DNA of 64,000 nucleotides, from the NCBI RefSeq assembly GCF_001485475.2, contig NZ_DF976999.1:282001-346000 (forward strand), given 5' to 3'. Both the position numbers and the translations under genes were made by a program. The stretch is from Tepidanaerobacter syntrophicus. Lineage in GTDB: Bacteria > Bacillota > Thermosediminibacteria > Thermosediminibacterales > Tepidanaerobacteraceae. Each line of letters starts with the position of its first letter. The first letter of the stretch is position 1. A model generated the notes under the pieces. The model was not told where the DNA came from, searched no databases, and worked only from the letters and a program-made list of their open reading frames with translations. Shown piece after piece: positions 7,861 to 17,284 of the stretch.

Positions 7861-7882
7861 AACTTTGTACCTCCTTTGGTTC

Positions 7883-8824
7883 TTAATCTTCTTGTTTATT
7901 CTTGCTGATTTCTTCTATAAGCCGCTTACTAAATTCCAAAGCGGCGTTGTATCCCAATGCCTTTAAACGAAAGTCCATTGCGGCTACTTCCAAAATAGCG
8001 GCAAGATTTCTTCCCGGCCTGATTGGAATTGTTTTCTTTGTTATGTATGAATCTAAAATCTTTGTTTTTTCTTCTTCAAGTCCCAGTCTATCTCCTTCTT
8101 GGTATTTCTCCCATTCCACTAATTCGATTACCATTTCAATTTTTATATCGTTTCGTATGCTGCCTGCTCCAAAAATAGTTCTTACATCAATAACTCCGAG
8201 TCCCCGCACTTCCAAGAAGTGTCTTATAAGTTTTGGCGCCGTACCTATTAAAACCCCTTCAGTTGATTGTTTTATTTCTACGGCATCATCTGCTACCAAA
8301 CGATGTCCTCGTTTTATAAGTTCTACAGCCGTCTCGCTTTTACCTATGCCGCTTTCGCCGATAATTAATATGCCAATTCCGTATATGTCAACTAATACCC
8401 CGTGCATAGTAGTGCGCGGCGCAAGTTCGCTTTCAAGAAAATCTGTCAGCCTACTCATAAATAAAGTGGTGGCAGTGCGGGTTCCGAGTACCGGCTTATT
8501 ACTTTTTTCAGCAATTGTAATAAGCTCAGGAGGCGGAACAAGACTGCGTGTTATTATAACGCAAGGTATATCATATGAAAAAAATTTCTCTAAACGACTT
8601 TTTCGAACATCCTCAGGCAAGCCTTCAAGATAGGATATCTCAGTTCTGCCCAAAATCTGCACCCTGTCATAAGCAAAATAATCAAAATAGCCGGTAAGCT
8701 CTAAACCCGGTCGGTTTAAGTCTGCTACTGTAATATCGGGCATTTTTGTCGTATTTACAATAATATCCAGTTTTAATTTTTCTATAATGTTTTTCAGGTT
8801 TATCTTTTGTCTTGTGTCGTCCAC
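7883..8824 (-). CDS. hprK: HPr kinase/phosphorylase HprK
   Basis: 313 residues. The Walker A loop GESGIGKSETAVEL, the HprK signature EVRGLGVIDVRTIFGAGSI and the C-terminal KKTIPIRPGRNLAAILEVAAMD identify HprK. It phosphorylates HPr on Ser46, and dephosphorylates it, to control carbon catabolite repression and the PTS in Firmicutes. GTG start with AGGAGC upstream. Lies between yhaM and the sugar isomerase in one operon. Two PTS loci at the right end of the window are likely downstream targets. Confidence 0.97.
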   Translation of the reverse strand: MDDTRQKINLKNIIEKLKLDIIVNTTKMPDITVADLNRPGLELTGYFDYFAYDRVQILGRTEISYLEGLPEDVRKSRLEKFFSYDIPCVIITRSLVPPPELITIAEKSNKPVLGTRTATTLFMSRLTDFLESELAPRTTMHGVLVDIYGIGILIIGESGIGKSETAVELIKRGHRLVADDAVEIKQSTEGVLIGTAPKLIRHFLEVRGLGVIDVRTIFGAGSIRNDIKIEMVIELVEWEKYQEGDRLGLEEEKTKILDSYITKKTIPIRPGRNLAAILEVAAMDFRLKALGYNAALEFSKRLIEEISKNKQED

Positions 8825-8867
8825 TGTTTTGCTCCTGATTTACAAATTTTTAAATACTATTATATAT

Positions 8868-9848
8868 CTAGTCGCCATTTTCGCTGTAGTTTATAAGGTA
8901 GGCACTGCGTTCCAAAAATTTATCCCACGGGGTCCAGCCGGATTCTGAATCAACTCCTTTGTTAAGGAGGTTGTAAAATTGGTTTAACTTAGCGCTCACC
9001 AGATCCCCATAAAAGAGTGCAAAAGCTTCTATCGTCTTTGGAACTTCAGGGCTTCCCCATTCTCTTTCACCATGATGAGAAATTATCATATGACTTAGTG
9101 CTAGTTGAAGCTCCGGTGGGAAGTTAGGTATTTCGCGAATTTTTTCATCTATCATTTCTTTTCCAATAACCAAATGGCCGATAAGTTTGCCAATATCTGT
9201 CATATTAAAAGAAATGCTGGAGAAGTTATACTCTTTAATCTTGCCGATATCATGAAGCAGGGCGCCTGTAATTAAAAGATCTCTGTTTATTGTATCCTTA
9301 TAATTCGATGCGATAAGCTCGCAAATTTGAACGACTTCCAGACTATGTTCTAGAAGGCCGCCAATATAGGCATGATGAATTGTTTGTGCCGCTGGGCAAT
9401 TTATAAAAGCAGAGTATATTTTTCTGTCGCTAAAAATTGATATCAGAAGTTTTTTAAGATATGAATTTCCAATAGATTGGACAATTGCATTAAGCCTCTT
9501 TGCCATTTCCCTGCGGTCTTTCCCAGTTGTTTGTTGAAACAGAGTAAGGTCAACAGCTCCTTCGTATTTTTCTATGCTTGTTATGTTTATTTGAAGACCG
9601 TTATATTCTGTTATATAACCCTCGACCAGTACCACATCCCCTTCATTAAATAAATCAATTACATCCTCGACGCCTTCCCAAAGTCTTGCTTCAATAGTGC
9701 CTGTGCAGTCACCTAAAACTAATTTCATAAACTGGCCAGGGGCTTTTGAACTTGAAGAAGAGTAATTCGCTAAACTTTTCTTTACCACACCGAACAAATC
9801 TTTTACTTTATCTCCAACCTTTAGATCTTTTATGAACTGTTTTTCCAT
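8868..9848 (-). CDS. yhaM: 3'-5' exoribonuclease YhaM family (OB fold + HD domain)
   Basis: 326 residues. Residues 1-110 form an OB nucleic-acid-binding fold (KVGDKVKDLFGVVKKSL, GQFMKLVLGDCTGTIEARLW). Residues about 160-300 form an HD hydrolase domain with HHAYIGGLLEHSLEV, GALLHDIGKI and HMIISHHGEREWGSP, the metal-binding His/Asp set of YhaM/CBF1 exonucleases. I chose ATG 9848 because GGAGG lies 5 bases upstream; a GTG at 9866 lies upstream of that SD. First gene of the yhaM-hprK-isomerase-PHP-dat operon. Confidence 0.93.
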   Translation of the reverse strand: MEKQFIKDLKVGDKVKDLFGVVKKSLANYSSSSSKAPGQFMKLVLGDCTGTIEARLWEGVEDVIDLFNEGDVVLVEGYITEYNGLQINITSIEKYEGAVDLTLFQQTTGKDRREMAKRLNAIVQSIGNSYLKKLLISIFSDRKIYSAFINCPAAQTIHHAYIGGLLEHSLEVVQICELIASNYKDTINRDLLITGALLHDIGKIKEYNFSSISFNMTDIGKLIGHLVIGKEMIDEKIREIPNFPPELQLALSHMIISHHGEREWGSPEVPKTIEAFALFYGDLVSAKLNQFYNLLNKGVDSESGWTPWDKFLERSAYLINYSENGD

Positions 9849-9895
9849 TTCAACCTCCGAAGGCACATAAGAAGTGTGCCGCTTGATACAATAAG

Positions 9896-9904
9896 ATTAT
9901 AGCA
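9896..9904 (-). promoter_or_regulatory. Extended -10 promoter of yhaM operon
   Basis: TGTGCTATAAT on the minus strand gives TATAAT at 9901-9896 with the extended TGn motif. No good -35 is visible 17 bases upstream, where the sequence is T-rich because it overlaps the preceding terminator. Confidence 0.55.
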
Positions 9905-9918
9905 CAAGTTAGTTTATT

Positions 9919-9965
9919 TAAAAAGAAAAAGTCGAAGCGATTACATTTCGCTTCGACTTTTTCTT
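9919..9965 (-). terminator. Terminator of the dpp/D-aminoacylase operon
   Basis: Minus strand AAAAGTCGAAGCGA, loop AATGTAA, TCGCTTCGACTTTT, then TCTTTTT. A near-perfect 15-bp stem; since the other strand also ends in T-rich sequence it could work both ways. Confidence 0.92.
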
Positions 9966-9968
9966 TAA

Positions 9969-11177
9969 TTAACTCCAAACCTGTTTTAAGACCCTGAGAG
10001 CATTCCCGCTGATAACTTTTTCTATATCTTCGTCAGAATACCCGTGTTTTACTAGCCACCTTATAATATTCCAAGATCCTTCTGTTGGATTTTCGAGACC
10101 TTTAACATATTTTACTTCTTCATATTCTGCATTAATATTACTCGTCTCTTTCTTGGATAGATTTGCGGAGTAAACATTATGCAAAGCTACGTGGTCTCCA
10201 TATAGAGAATCTGTTCCAAAAGATACGTGCTCAATTCCAACAAGATTTGCGATATACTCAAAGTGCTCCATTACTGATTCAATATCATGTGTCATATGCG
10301 TTTTTGTCATTGTGGTATGCGGTGCGGCTTCCACTCCGACAACTCCACCTTTTTCTGCAATAGCTTTTATTAAATCATCATGAAAAAGTCTTTTACTGTC
10401 CCATAATGCTCTTGCCCCGCAATGACTGGCGATTATAGGCTTTTGAGAATACGTAACTGCGTCGTAAGCAGTTTTTGGTCCGCAATGAGATACGTCAATG
10501 AGCATTCCCACTTTATTCATACGTTCCACGGCTGCTTTGCCAAATTTTGTTAGACCACCATCATTATCTTCTTTAAGACCATTACCAAGAGCATTTGACT
10601 CAGAATAAGTAATTCCTAGTTGCCTTACACCAAGGCCATAAAGAATATCAATCCTGTCTAACTCGTTTTCAATAGGAGCAGCGCCTTCAACTACGGCGAC
10701 CCATGCAATTTTTCCTTCTTCATGCGCCTTATAGATATCTTCAACTCGTTTGCAATGAATTAAAAAATCTTGATGGGCGATATCACATAATCGCATTCCT
10801 AAATCGTGAATTATGTCTTGCCATTTCCAACCCGCTTTGGATGAAATTGTATTTGTTCCATCCATCATATTATCAAAAACACAGTCTATGCAAGAATGAG
10901 ATAATGCTTCATATGCGCAAAACTCTCTTCCTGCTGTATTATACTCCGGAGTTTTCGACATATCCTTTGGAAATAAAGTAGGATGTTCATGCAAAGCAAT
11001 AAAAATCTTTTCTTTTGCTAACCTTTGAACTCTTTCTTCCTGGGTTTCATCGAGTGGCACTAAATAACCGCCTGTCCAATTCCAATCAACAAACTCGAAA
11101 TCTTGATAATCCTTGCCTGGCTCTAAATAAGAATAAGCCTTATAACCCTTATATGCTGTTTTTATTCCCAATTGCAA
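9969..11177 (-). CDS. Membrane-dipeptidase (M19) family peptidase
   Basis: 402 residues of the renal-dipeptidase family, binuclear Zn2+ enzymes that cleave dipeptides, often with a D-residue at the C terminus. Visible ligands: VVEGAAPIE (bridging Glu), MLIDVSHCG and IIASHCGARAL (two His), YGLGVRQLGITYSESNALG. The first metal motif, usually HxD, reads IALHEHPTLFP here, so the Asp ligand is replaced or the family subtype differs. Start taken as TTG 11177 with GAGGTGAC just before; TTG 11171 is as plausible. No signal peptide, so cytosolic. Last gene of the peptide-uptake operon, 11 bases after the binding protein. Confidence 0.87.
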   Translation of the reverse strand: MQLGIKTAYKGYKAYSYLEPGKDYQDFEFVDWNWTGGYLVPLDETQEERVQRLAKEKIFIALHEHPTLFPKDMSKTPEYNTAGREFCAYEALSHSCIDCVFDNMMDGTNTISSKAGWKWQDIIHDLGMRLCDIAHQDFLIHCKRVEDIYKAHEEGKIAWVAVVEGAAPIENELDRIDILYGLGVRQLGITYSESNALGNGLKEDNDGGLTKFGKAAVERMNKVGMLIDVSHCGPKTAYDAVTYSQKPIIASHCGARALWDSKRLFHDDLIKAIAEKGGVVGVEAAPHTTMTKTHMTHDIESVMEHFEYIANLVGIEHVSFGTDSLYGDHVALHNVYSANLSKKETSNINAEYEEVKYVKGLENPTEGSWNIIRWLVKHGYSDEDIEKVISGNALRVLKQVWS

Positions 11178-11188
11178 GTCACCTCTTA

Positions 11189-12829
11189 TTATTTTTTGTA
11201 AACTTTAACAATATCTTTTGCTGCCAACAAGCCATAAAGACCCGGTGTCAGATCCCAGCCTTCAAAATCTTTTGAATAACCATAAGCATTAGTTCTTACA
11301 AACAGGTTTATTGACGGCAGTTCTTCTACAAATTCTTTTTGAAACTCATTCATAATTTCTATGCGCTTTTCGTAACTGATTTCCCTCTCAGACATGTCAA
11401 GCAGCTCATCAATTCTCTCATTCTTATAACCCATAAAGTTTAGTGCCGCATCTGATCTGTAGATTGTACCTAAAGAGGAATCCGGATCGTCGATTACGCC
11501 CCACTCAATTAGATTAATATCGAAATTGCGTTGCTTTACCACTCTATCTGTATACGTTGCAGGATCTACAGGTTTAAGGTTAATAGCAAATCCGGCTTTT
11601 TCAGCATTTGCCTTAACTATATTTACCATAGCATCTACGTTTGCTGTAGTAGTTCTGTAAATAAGCTCAAATTCGAGTTTTTTTCCATTTTTCTCCATTA
11701 CGCCGTCTTTGTTCATTGTATAGCCTGCATCTGTTAAGACTTTTTTTGCACCTTCGATATCAAATGCCGGAAATTTAATATTTGATTTTACCAAATCCTT
11801 ATATACAGGTGAAATAGGTGTTTCCATCTTTATTGCGCCGCCTTGCAATGCAGTATTAACAAGCGCATCGCGGTCAATTGTCATTGCAAAAGCTTTTCTT
11901 ACATTTTTATCTGCTAATAGTTCATTCTTATAGTTAAAGCTTATATAGCCATAACCTAGGGAGTTAACCTTCATTATGCCAAACTTATCAGGTGATGCCT
12001 CCAATTGTTTTTGTGATGCTATTGGCATTGCAGAGCCGGATACGTGAACTTCGCCATTTTTCATGGCAAGCACAAGTGCATTTGGATCCGGAAAAATTCT
12101 GAAAGTTATAGTTTCGAGATATGCTCCAAGGCCATCATTTGCAAGCGGCCAATTAGGAACTCGTTCAAAGGTATAATATTCACCTTTTTTATATTCTTTC
12201 AACTTAAAAGGTCCATAACCGGTCCCATCATAATCAAAGTTCATTGGATCTTCCACGTTTTCGAATATATGCTTTGGCATTATGTTAATCCAAAAACCCG
12301 TCTGGCTGAGAAAATTCACCTGTGGTTTAGATAAGTAATATTTTACTGTGGTATCATCTATAACTTCGACTTTTTCTACAGCTGCGAACATATCCGCCCC
12401 ATGTCCAAGAGACTTCTCTCTTGTATACTCGCATGTAAAAGCAAGATCTTCTGCGGTAAATGGTGTTCCATCATGCCATGTAAGACCGTCATGAATTGTT
12501 ACAGTGTAAACCTTGGCATCATCGCTTACTTCATAATCTTTCAATATATACGGAACCTTTCTTGCTTGATCGTCTGTAACCATAATAGGCGGTACGATTA
12601 GATTTGCTATCAAAGCGGAATTTAAGTCATTTGAAACCCATGGCGCAATACTATAAGGATCTCCTGCAAGTCCGACAACTAAATCGCCGCCAACTTTTGG
12701 TTCTGACTTTTCTGTTTCGCTACCACCTGTTTTTTCTGCCGGTTGAGATTGGCCGCCTCCGCATGCTGTGACAAGTATTGCCAAAACAATGGTAAAAACC
12801 AATAAAGAAACTAATTTACCTTTTTTCAT
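11189..12829 (-). CDS. Peptide ABC transporter substrate-binding lipoprotein (SBP family 5)
   Basis: 546 residues. A lipoprotein signal peptide with lipobox LVTAC puts Cys23 at the mature N terminus, followed by a Gly/Gln/Ser/Glu linker. The body is the OppA/DppA fold: GLTWHDGTPFTAEDLAFT, YGPFKLKEYKKGEYYTFE, RKAFAMTIDRDALVNTALQG and a C-terminal NLFVRTNAYGYSKDFEGW. It delivers peptides, or peptide-like N-acyl amino acids given its neighbours, to the DppBCDF pump. SD AGGAGG. It sits late in the operon, after the deacylase gene, instead of first as is common. Confidence 0.94.
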   Translation of the reverse strand: MKKGKLVSLLVFTIVLAILVTACGGGQSQPAEKTGGSETEKSEPKVGGDLVVGLAGDPYSIAPWVSNDLNSALIANLIVPPIMVTDDQARKVPYILKDYEVSDDAKVYTVTIHDGLTWHDGTPFTAEDLAFTCEYTREKSLGHGADMFAAVEKVEVIDDTTVKYYLSKPQVNFLSQTGFWINIMPKHIFENVEDPMNFDYDGTGYGPFKLKEYKKGEYYTFERVPNWPLANDGLGAYLETITFRIFPDPNALVLAMKNGEVHVSGSAMPIASQKQLEASPDKFGIMKVNSLGYGYISFNYKNELLADKNVRKAFAMTIDRDALVNTALQGGAIKMETPISPVYKDLVKSNIKFPAFDIEGAKKVLTDAGYTMNKDGVMEKNGKKLEFELIYRTTTANVDAMVNIVKANAEKAGFAINLKPVDPATYTDRVVKQRNFDINLIEWGVIDDPDSSLGTIYRSDAALNFMGYKNERIDELLDMSEREISYEKRIEIMNEFQKEFVEELPSINLFVRTNAYGYSKDFEGWDLTPGLYGLLAAKDIVKVYKK

Positions 12830-12851
12830 CTTCTTCCTCCTAAAAATTATT

Positions 12852-14462
12852 TTAATTGTTTCTTCTTAACACCTTGCCTGCAAAAGGCCGTTTTAGCTCT
12901 CCTTTGTCTAATGCAAGCTTCCCGTTTACAATTACGCTGTCAACACCTGAAGCCATGGTAAGAGGTTTTCGATAATCTATCTCTTCTGGAGAAGGATAGC
13001 TATAGGAATCTAAATCAATTACAGCTATGTCTGCAAAATTTCCTTCTTTTAATTCACCTCTTTTCTTGATATCAAAATGTTTTGCAACCATTGAAGTATT
13101 TCTGCGGACAATTTCTTCGAGAGGTACATTCTTTTTAAGATACATTTTCATAAATATTGGGAAACCACCTCTTCTCTGAAGTTCATACCAATCGTAAGGA
13201 TCTTCTATATCTCCCATAATTTCATCTGTGCCTACGCAAACATAAGGATTTTTTACGATTGTTTCGCAATGTCCGTCGGCAGGAAAATCAGTTCTTGATG
13301 GTCCTCCAAGCCAGAATACATAGTTTTTATCATCTGCCAACAAATCTAGCATAGTTTCATCTGGATCTTGGTTTCTTTCCTTTGCAATATCTGCTACAGA
13401 TCTTCCTTCAAGGCTGGGATCTTCTGACAATATTACAAATTTGTCTGATTTATCTCCTGCAAAAATATAAGCATCTTTTTTTATCATTTCTCGGCCTTCA
13501 GGTGTTTTTAAAGCAGCTTTTACTCCTTCTATGCCGCTTGCGAAAAGTTCATCGGAAACCGCCATAACAAATTGCAGCAATCGCGATTTGCTAGTACAAT
13601 GTCCTGTGCTTCTTGGGATAGTGTCTGCTAAAATTCTCATTCCTTCTTCTTCAGCCGCTTTTCTAACCAGCTCAAATGCTTCCGGACATGTAGGTTTCAA
13701 GTGAGAAACCTGTATTTTTACTCCGGATCGCCTTCCCACCTCTATGAATTCTTCAGTTGCTTCTTTTATCCCTATATAGTGGCGAAGATGTGCAGCTGCA
13801 ACACCGTCGTAATCTCTTACAATTTTAGCTACTGATACTAATTCGTCTAAATCAGCATACCTGCTAGGCACGTAATCCAAGCCAAATGATATGCCCCACA
13901 TGCCTTGTTCTAGATTGTGCCGCATTATATTCTCTATCATTGCCGCTTCTTCTTCAGTCGGCGGTCTGTCATGAGCTCCATTCATCACCGACCATCGTAT
14001 CGTACCATGTCCCAAAAGTGTCGCAAAATTTATATTCGTACCTTTTTCCTCTACTGCTTTTGCATAACCATCAAAATCTTGCCACTCAGGAAACCTAGTT
14101 AAATAATCATTTCTTTGTTTTGTGCTAATTAATCCATTTCCCCAATAATAGTTTAAAATATTTTCCCTGGGACCCGGAACTATTGAATGACCGCAATTTC
14201 CATTGACCACTGTGGTAACCCCTTGTCTTAAGAACAATTCGTAGGACCCATCTATAAAACATACCCATTCCTCATGAACATGAGGATCTATGAAACCGGG
14301 GATAACTATTTTACCTTTTGCATCAATCTCAGTTAATCCTTTTTCATTAATTTCTGCTTCTATTTTGCAAATCTTCTCTCCGATTACACCTATGTCGCTT
14401 TTAAAAGCCTCTCTACCACTTCCGTCAACTACTAAGCCATTTCTAATTATTACATCATACAA
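12852..14462 (-). CDS. N-acyl-D-amino-acid deacylase (D-aminoacylase)
   Basis: 536 residues of the amidohydrolase superfamily. MYDVIIRNGLVVDGSG and IVIPGFIDPHVHEEW (HxH metal motif), TTVVNGNCGHSIVPG (ligand Cys of D-aminoacylases), HLRHYIG, KIQVSHLKPTCPE, and the C-terminal KHFDIKKRGELKEGNFADI are characteristic. It hydrolyses N-acyl-D-amino acids to D-amino acid plus acid. TTG start with AAGGGGG. Placed between the permease and the binding protein, it indicates that the imported compounds are N-acylated or D-containing. A dihydroorotase-like or D-glutamate deacylase specificity cannot be excluded. Confidence 0.9.
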   Translation of the reverse strand: MYDVIIRNGLVVDGSGREAFKSDIGVIGEKICKIEAEINEKGLTEIDAKGKIVIPGFIDPHVHEEWVCFIDGSYELFLRQGVTTVVNGNCGHSIVPGPRENILNYYWGNGLISTKQRNDYLTRFPEWQDFDGYAKAVEEKGTNINFATLLGHGTIRWSVMNGAHDRPPTEEEAAMIENIMRHNLEQGMWGISFGLDYVPSRYADLDELVSVAKIVRDYDGVAAAHLRHYIGIKEATEEFIEVGRRSGVKIQVSHLKPTCPEAFELVRKAAEEEGMRILADTIPRSTGHCTSKSRLLQFVMAVSDELFASGIEGVKAALKTPEGREMIKKDAYIFAGDKSDKFVILSEDPSLEGRSVADIAKERNQDPDETMLDLLADDKNYVFWLGGPSRTDFPADGHCETIVKNPYVCVGTDEIMGDIEDPYDWYELQRRGGFPIFMKMYLKKNVPLEEIVRRNTSMVAKHFDIKKRGELKEGNFADIAVIDLDSYSYPSPEEIDYRKPLTMASGVDSVIVNGKLALDKGELKRPFAGKVLRRNN

Positions 14463-14478
14463 CTTTATGCCCCCTTAT

Positions 14479-15327
14479 CTACTTTTTATTAATTTTGGGA
14501 TTTAAAATCTCATTAATACCTGTGCCTAAAATATTAAAGCTAACCACATAAAAAACTATGAACACGCTAGGCCAAAACCACCACCACCATGGATTCGGAG
14601 TGTCAATAACTGCTCCCGCATCCCATGCCTTTTTTAGAATGGTACCCCATGACCATGTTGTCGGATCTCCTAATCCTAAAAAGCTTAAACCGGATTCAGA
14701 CAGCACCGCAGTTGCCATAACAAGTGTAATATTTACCAGCACCGGCCCCATAACATTTAGTAATATATGTTTAAATATTATACTATATTGGGGTATGCCC
14801 AGGCACTTCGCAGCCTCAATAAACTGCATTTCTGAAATCTTTAATGTTGAATTTCTGGTTACTCTAGCTAGAGAAGGCCATGAAAATATTCCTATTACTA
14901 TTGCTACATTAGTGATGGAAGAACCAACAACTGCTGCTATTACTATCATCAAAGGCAGAACCGGAAGAGTAAGGAATATATCAATAATGCTGTCTATTAT
15001 AGAACCAATAAAGCCCTTTTTATAACCTGAAATCAGTCCTGCCGGAACGCCAATAATTATAGCTACACCTACTGCTATTGCTGATACGTAAAGTGAAGTT
15101 CTTGCTCCCCATATTACTTCTGCCAATATATTTAAACCAAGATTGTCAGTTCCAAAGGGATAATTTATTGAAGGAGGTAAAAGAATATCCGGACCGTAGC
15201 CTTTTGGTTGTTCGATAATAGCAGGGGCAAACAAACCTAGAATTATAATAATAGCAACGCCGATAAGGCCAGCTAGTGCTAAGCGATTTGAAATGAAATA
15301 TTTAAAAAAACTCCTTCTATTCTCCAC
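14479..15327 (-). CDS. dppC: Peptide ABC transporter permease DppC type
   Basis: 282 residues, six predicted membrane segments, the first at about 13-35 (LALAGLIGVAIIIILGLFAP). The EAA loop SLARVTRNSTLKISEMQFIEAAKCLGIP couples to the ATPases (quoted as EAAKCLGIPQYSIIFKHIL). GTG start with GGGAGG upstream; ends 16 bases before the deacylase gene. Pairs with DppB to form the transmembrane channel. Substrate assigned only by family and neighbours. Confidence 0.92.
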   Translation of the reverse strand: MENRRSFFKYFISNRLALAGLIGVAIIIILGLFAPAIIEQPKGYGPDILLPPSINYPFGTDNLGLNILAEVIWGARTSLYVSAIAVGVAIIIGVPAGLISGYKKGFIGSIIDSIIDIFLTLPVLPLMIVIAAVVGSSITNVAIVIGIFSWPSLARVTRNSTLKISEMQFIEAAKCLGIPQYSIIFKHILLNVMGPVLVNITLVMATAVLSESGLSFLGLGDPTTWSWGTILKKAWDAGAVIDTPNPWWWWFWPSVFIVFYVVSFNILGTGINEILNPKINKK

Positions 15328-15332
15328 AATTC

Positions 15333-16295
15333 TTAACCTCCCAACTTAATGCGCGGATCTAGCCAGGCAATTATAAGATCTGTAATTATGTTCATAAAAA
15401 CTACGCTTACTGCAAGTATTAGGAAGGCCCCCTGCAATACAGGATAATCCATAGCAGAAACAGAATCGTAAATCAAGCGTCCTACCCCCGGCCAAGCAAA
15501 AATAGTTTCTGTCATTACGGCACCGCCTACCATCGTACCCATCATAAGACCTGTTACAGTAACCGTAGGAATAAGTGCATTTTTTAAAGCATGGTGCTTT
15601 ATAACCAGAGGTTCATTTAGGCCTTTTGCATAAGCGGTTCTTATATAATCTTCACCAAGTACATCAATCATGCTATTTCTCATATATAATACTATGCTAG
15701 CTACATTAGAACAAAAAAGCGTAAGAGAAGGAAGAACGGAATGTCTAGCCACATCTATATAATAAGTAATACCCTGTTTTGGAGGAGGTGTATAAGCACC
15801 TCCTGTGGGAAACAATTTAAGAAAATAAGCAAAGATGTATAAAAATCCAAAAGCCAGAAATGGGACAAATACCGAAATACCCAAGGTTACTAAAAAATTT
15901 ATTAATTTGTCTGCAAATTTGCCTTGCTTTCTAGCTGCATACACTCCAATTGGTATTCCTATAGCAAGAGAAAGAATGACCACCACGAACAGCAGTAATA
16001 AAGTCCAGGGCAATTTTTGCATTAAAACATCAATAACTGGTTGTTGATTTTTGAATGACAATCCTAGATCACCATGAATTAGTCCTTTTAGAAACATGAA
16101 ATATTGCTCAGGTAAAGACTTGTCGAGTCCAAAGCGTTTGATCATTTGAGCCTGAACTTCAGGACCCATCTTTGGATCGATTAGTATGGAAACTGGGTCA
16201 GCAGGCATAAGACGCAAAATGAAAAATGTTATTGTAACAGACACTATTATTGTCAAAAGGCCTTTAGACATTCGTCTAAATAAAAAACTTCCCAT
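15333..16295 (-). CDS. dppB: Peptide ABC transporter permease DppB type
   Basis: 320 residues. An N-terminal membrane helix (ITFFILRLMPADPVSILID) is followed by the usual GLDKSLPEQYFMFLKGLIHGD periplasmic loop (GLDKSLPEQYFMFLKGLIHG), five further helices and the coupling motif YIRTAYAKGLNEPLV. The start ATG shares its first base with the stop TAA of the upstream ATPase gene (TAATG), so the two are translationally coupled. Heterodimer partner of DppC. Confidence 0.93.
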   Translation of the reverse strand: MGSFLFRRMSKGLLTIIVSVTITFFILRLMPADPVSILIDPKMGPEVQAQMIKRFGLDKSLPEQYFMFLKGLIHGDLGLSFKNQQPVIDVLMQKLPWTLLLLFVVVILSLAIGIPIGVYAARKQGKFADKLINFLVTLGISVFVPFLAFGFLYIFAYFLKLFPTGGAYTPPPKQGITYYIDVARHSVLPSLTLFCSNVASIVLYMRNSMIDVLGEDYIRTAYAKGLNEPLVIKHHALKNALIPTVTVTGLMMGTMVGGAVMTETIFAWPGVGRLIYDSVSAMDYPVLQGAFLILAVSVVFMNIITDLIIAWLDPRIKLGG

Positions 16296-17284
16296 TATTC
16301 ACCTCTCCCTTGACTACCCTCGATAAAATGGCAGCGAACATAATGGTTTGGCATTACTTCCTTAAGTTCCGGATGCTTTTCTTTGCATATATCTTGAACT
16401 TTAAAACATCTGGTGGAAAATCTACAACCAGAAGGCGGATTAACTGGACTTGGAATGTCGCCCTCTAATATAATTCGTTTTTTTGATGCTTTGGTTGTGA
16501 TTTCTGGTATAGCCGAAATGAGGGCTTGGGTATAGGGATGTAAAGTATTTTCGAAGAGAAATTTTGAGGGAGCCATTTCCATAATTTCGCCTAAATACAT
16601 AACCATAATTCTGTTACTTATATACTTTACTACAGATAAGTCATGTCCTATAAAAATATAAGTCAAATTCAGCTGTTTCTTTAAGTGATTAAACAAGTTT
16701 AAGACTTGAGCTTGAACAGAAACATCTAAGGCTGATACAGCTTCATCACAAATTAAAACATTAGGTCTTAATGACAAAGCTCTTGCTATTCCTACACGTT
16801 GGCGCTGACCTCCAGAAAACTCATGGGGATACCTTTCATACATCTCAGGTTGCAGGCCAACTATTTTTAGCAATCTTTCAACTTCTGATCTAATTTCACT
16901 TTGCCCTTTAATAATTTTATGAGCTATAATAGGTTCTGCTATAGCATCTCCTATTTTAATTCTTGGATTTAAAGAAGCATAAGGATCCTGGAATACCATT
17001 TGAATTTCCCTAGAAACTTTGTTAAGCGTTGATTTCTGCCATCCAGTAATATCTTTATCTTTGTAAATAACCTTTCCACCGGTAGGTTCTATTAATCCCA
17101 ATATCAATCTTGCAAGTGTTGATTTTCCGGAACCGGATTCGCCTACAATTCCTAAAGTTTCCGATTGAAGTAATTCAAAAGACACATTCTCTACTGCATG
17201 TACATATTTTGAAGGCTGAAGCCATTTTGTGCCTAAATCAAAATATTTAGTCAGATTTTCTACTTTGAGAATTGTTGAAGTCAT
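16295..17284 (-). CDS. dppF: Peptide ABC transporter ATPase DppF type
   Basis: About 329 residues. Walker A GESGSGKSTLARLI, signature FSGGQRQRVGIARAL, Walker B LICDEAVSALDV and switch His FIGHDLSVV are intact. The C-terminal oligopeptide-binding extension carries the usual Cys motif (GCRFSTRCFKVQDIC...HYVRC). I chose the second of two adjacent ATGs (17284), 6 bases after GGAGG; the frame is open further up but overlaps the end of dppD. Energises peptide uptake together with DppD. Confidence 0.93.
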   Translation of the reverse strand: MTSTILKVENLTKYFDLGTKWLQPSKYVHAVENVSFELLQSETLGIVGESGSGKSTLARLILGLIEPTGGKVIYKDKDITGWQKSTLNKVSREIQMVFQDPYASLNPRIKIGDAIAEPIIAHKIIKGQSEIRSEVERLLKIVGLQPEMYERYPHEFSGGQRQRVGIARALSLRPNVLICDEAVSALDVSVQAQVLNLFNHLKKQLNLTYIFIGHDLSVVKYISNRIMVMYLGEIMEMAPSKFLFENTLHPYTQALISAIPEITTKASKKRIILEGDIPSPVNPPSGCRFSTRCFKVQDICKEKHPELKEVMPNHYVRCHFIEGSQGRGE

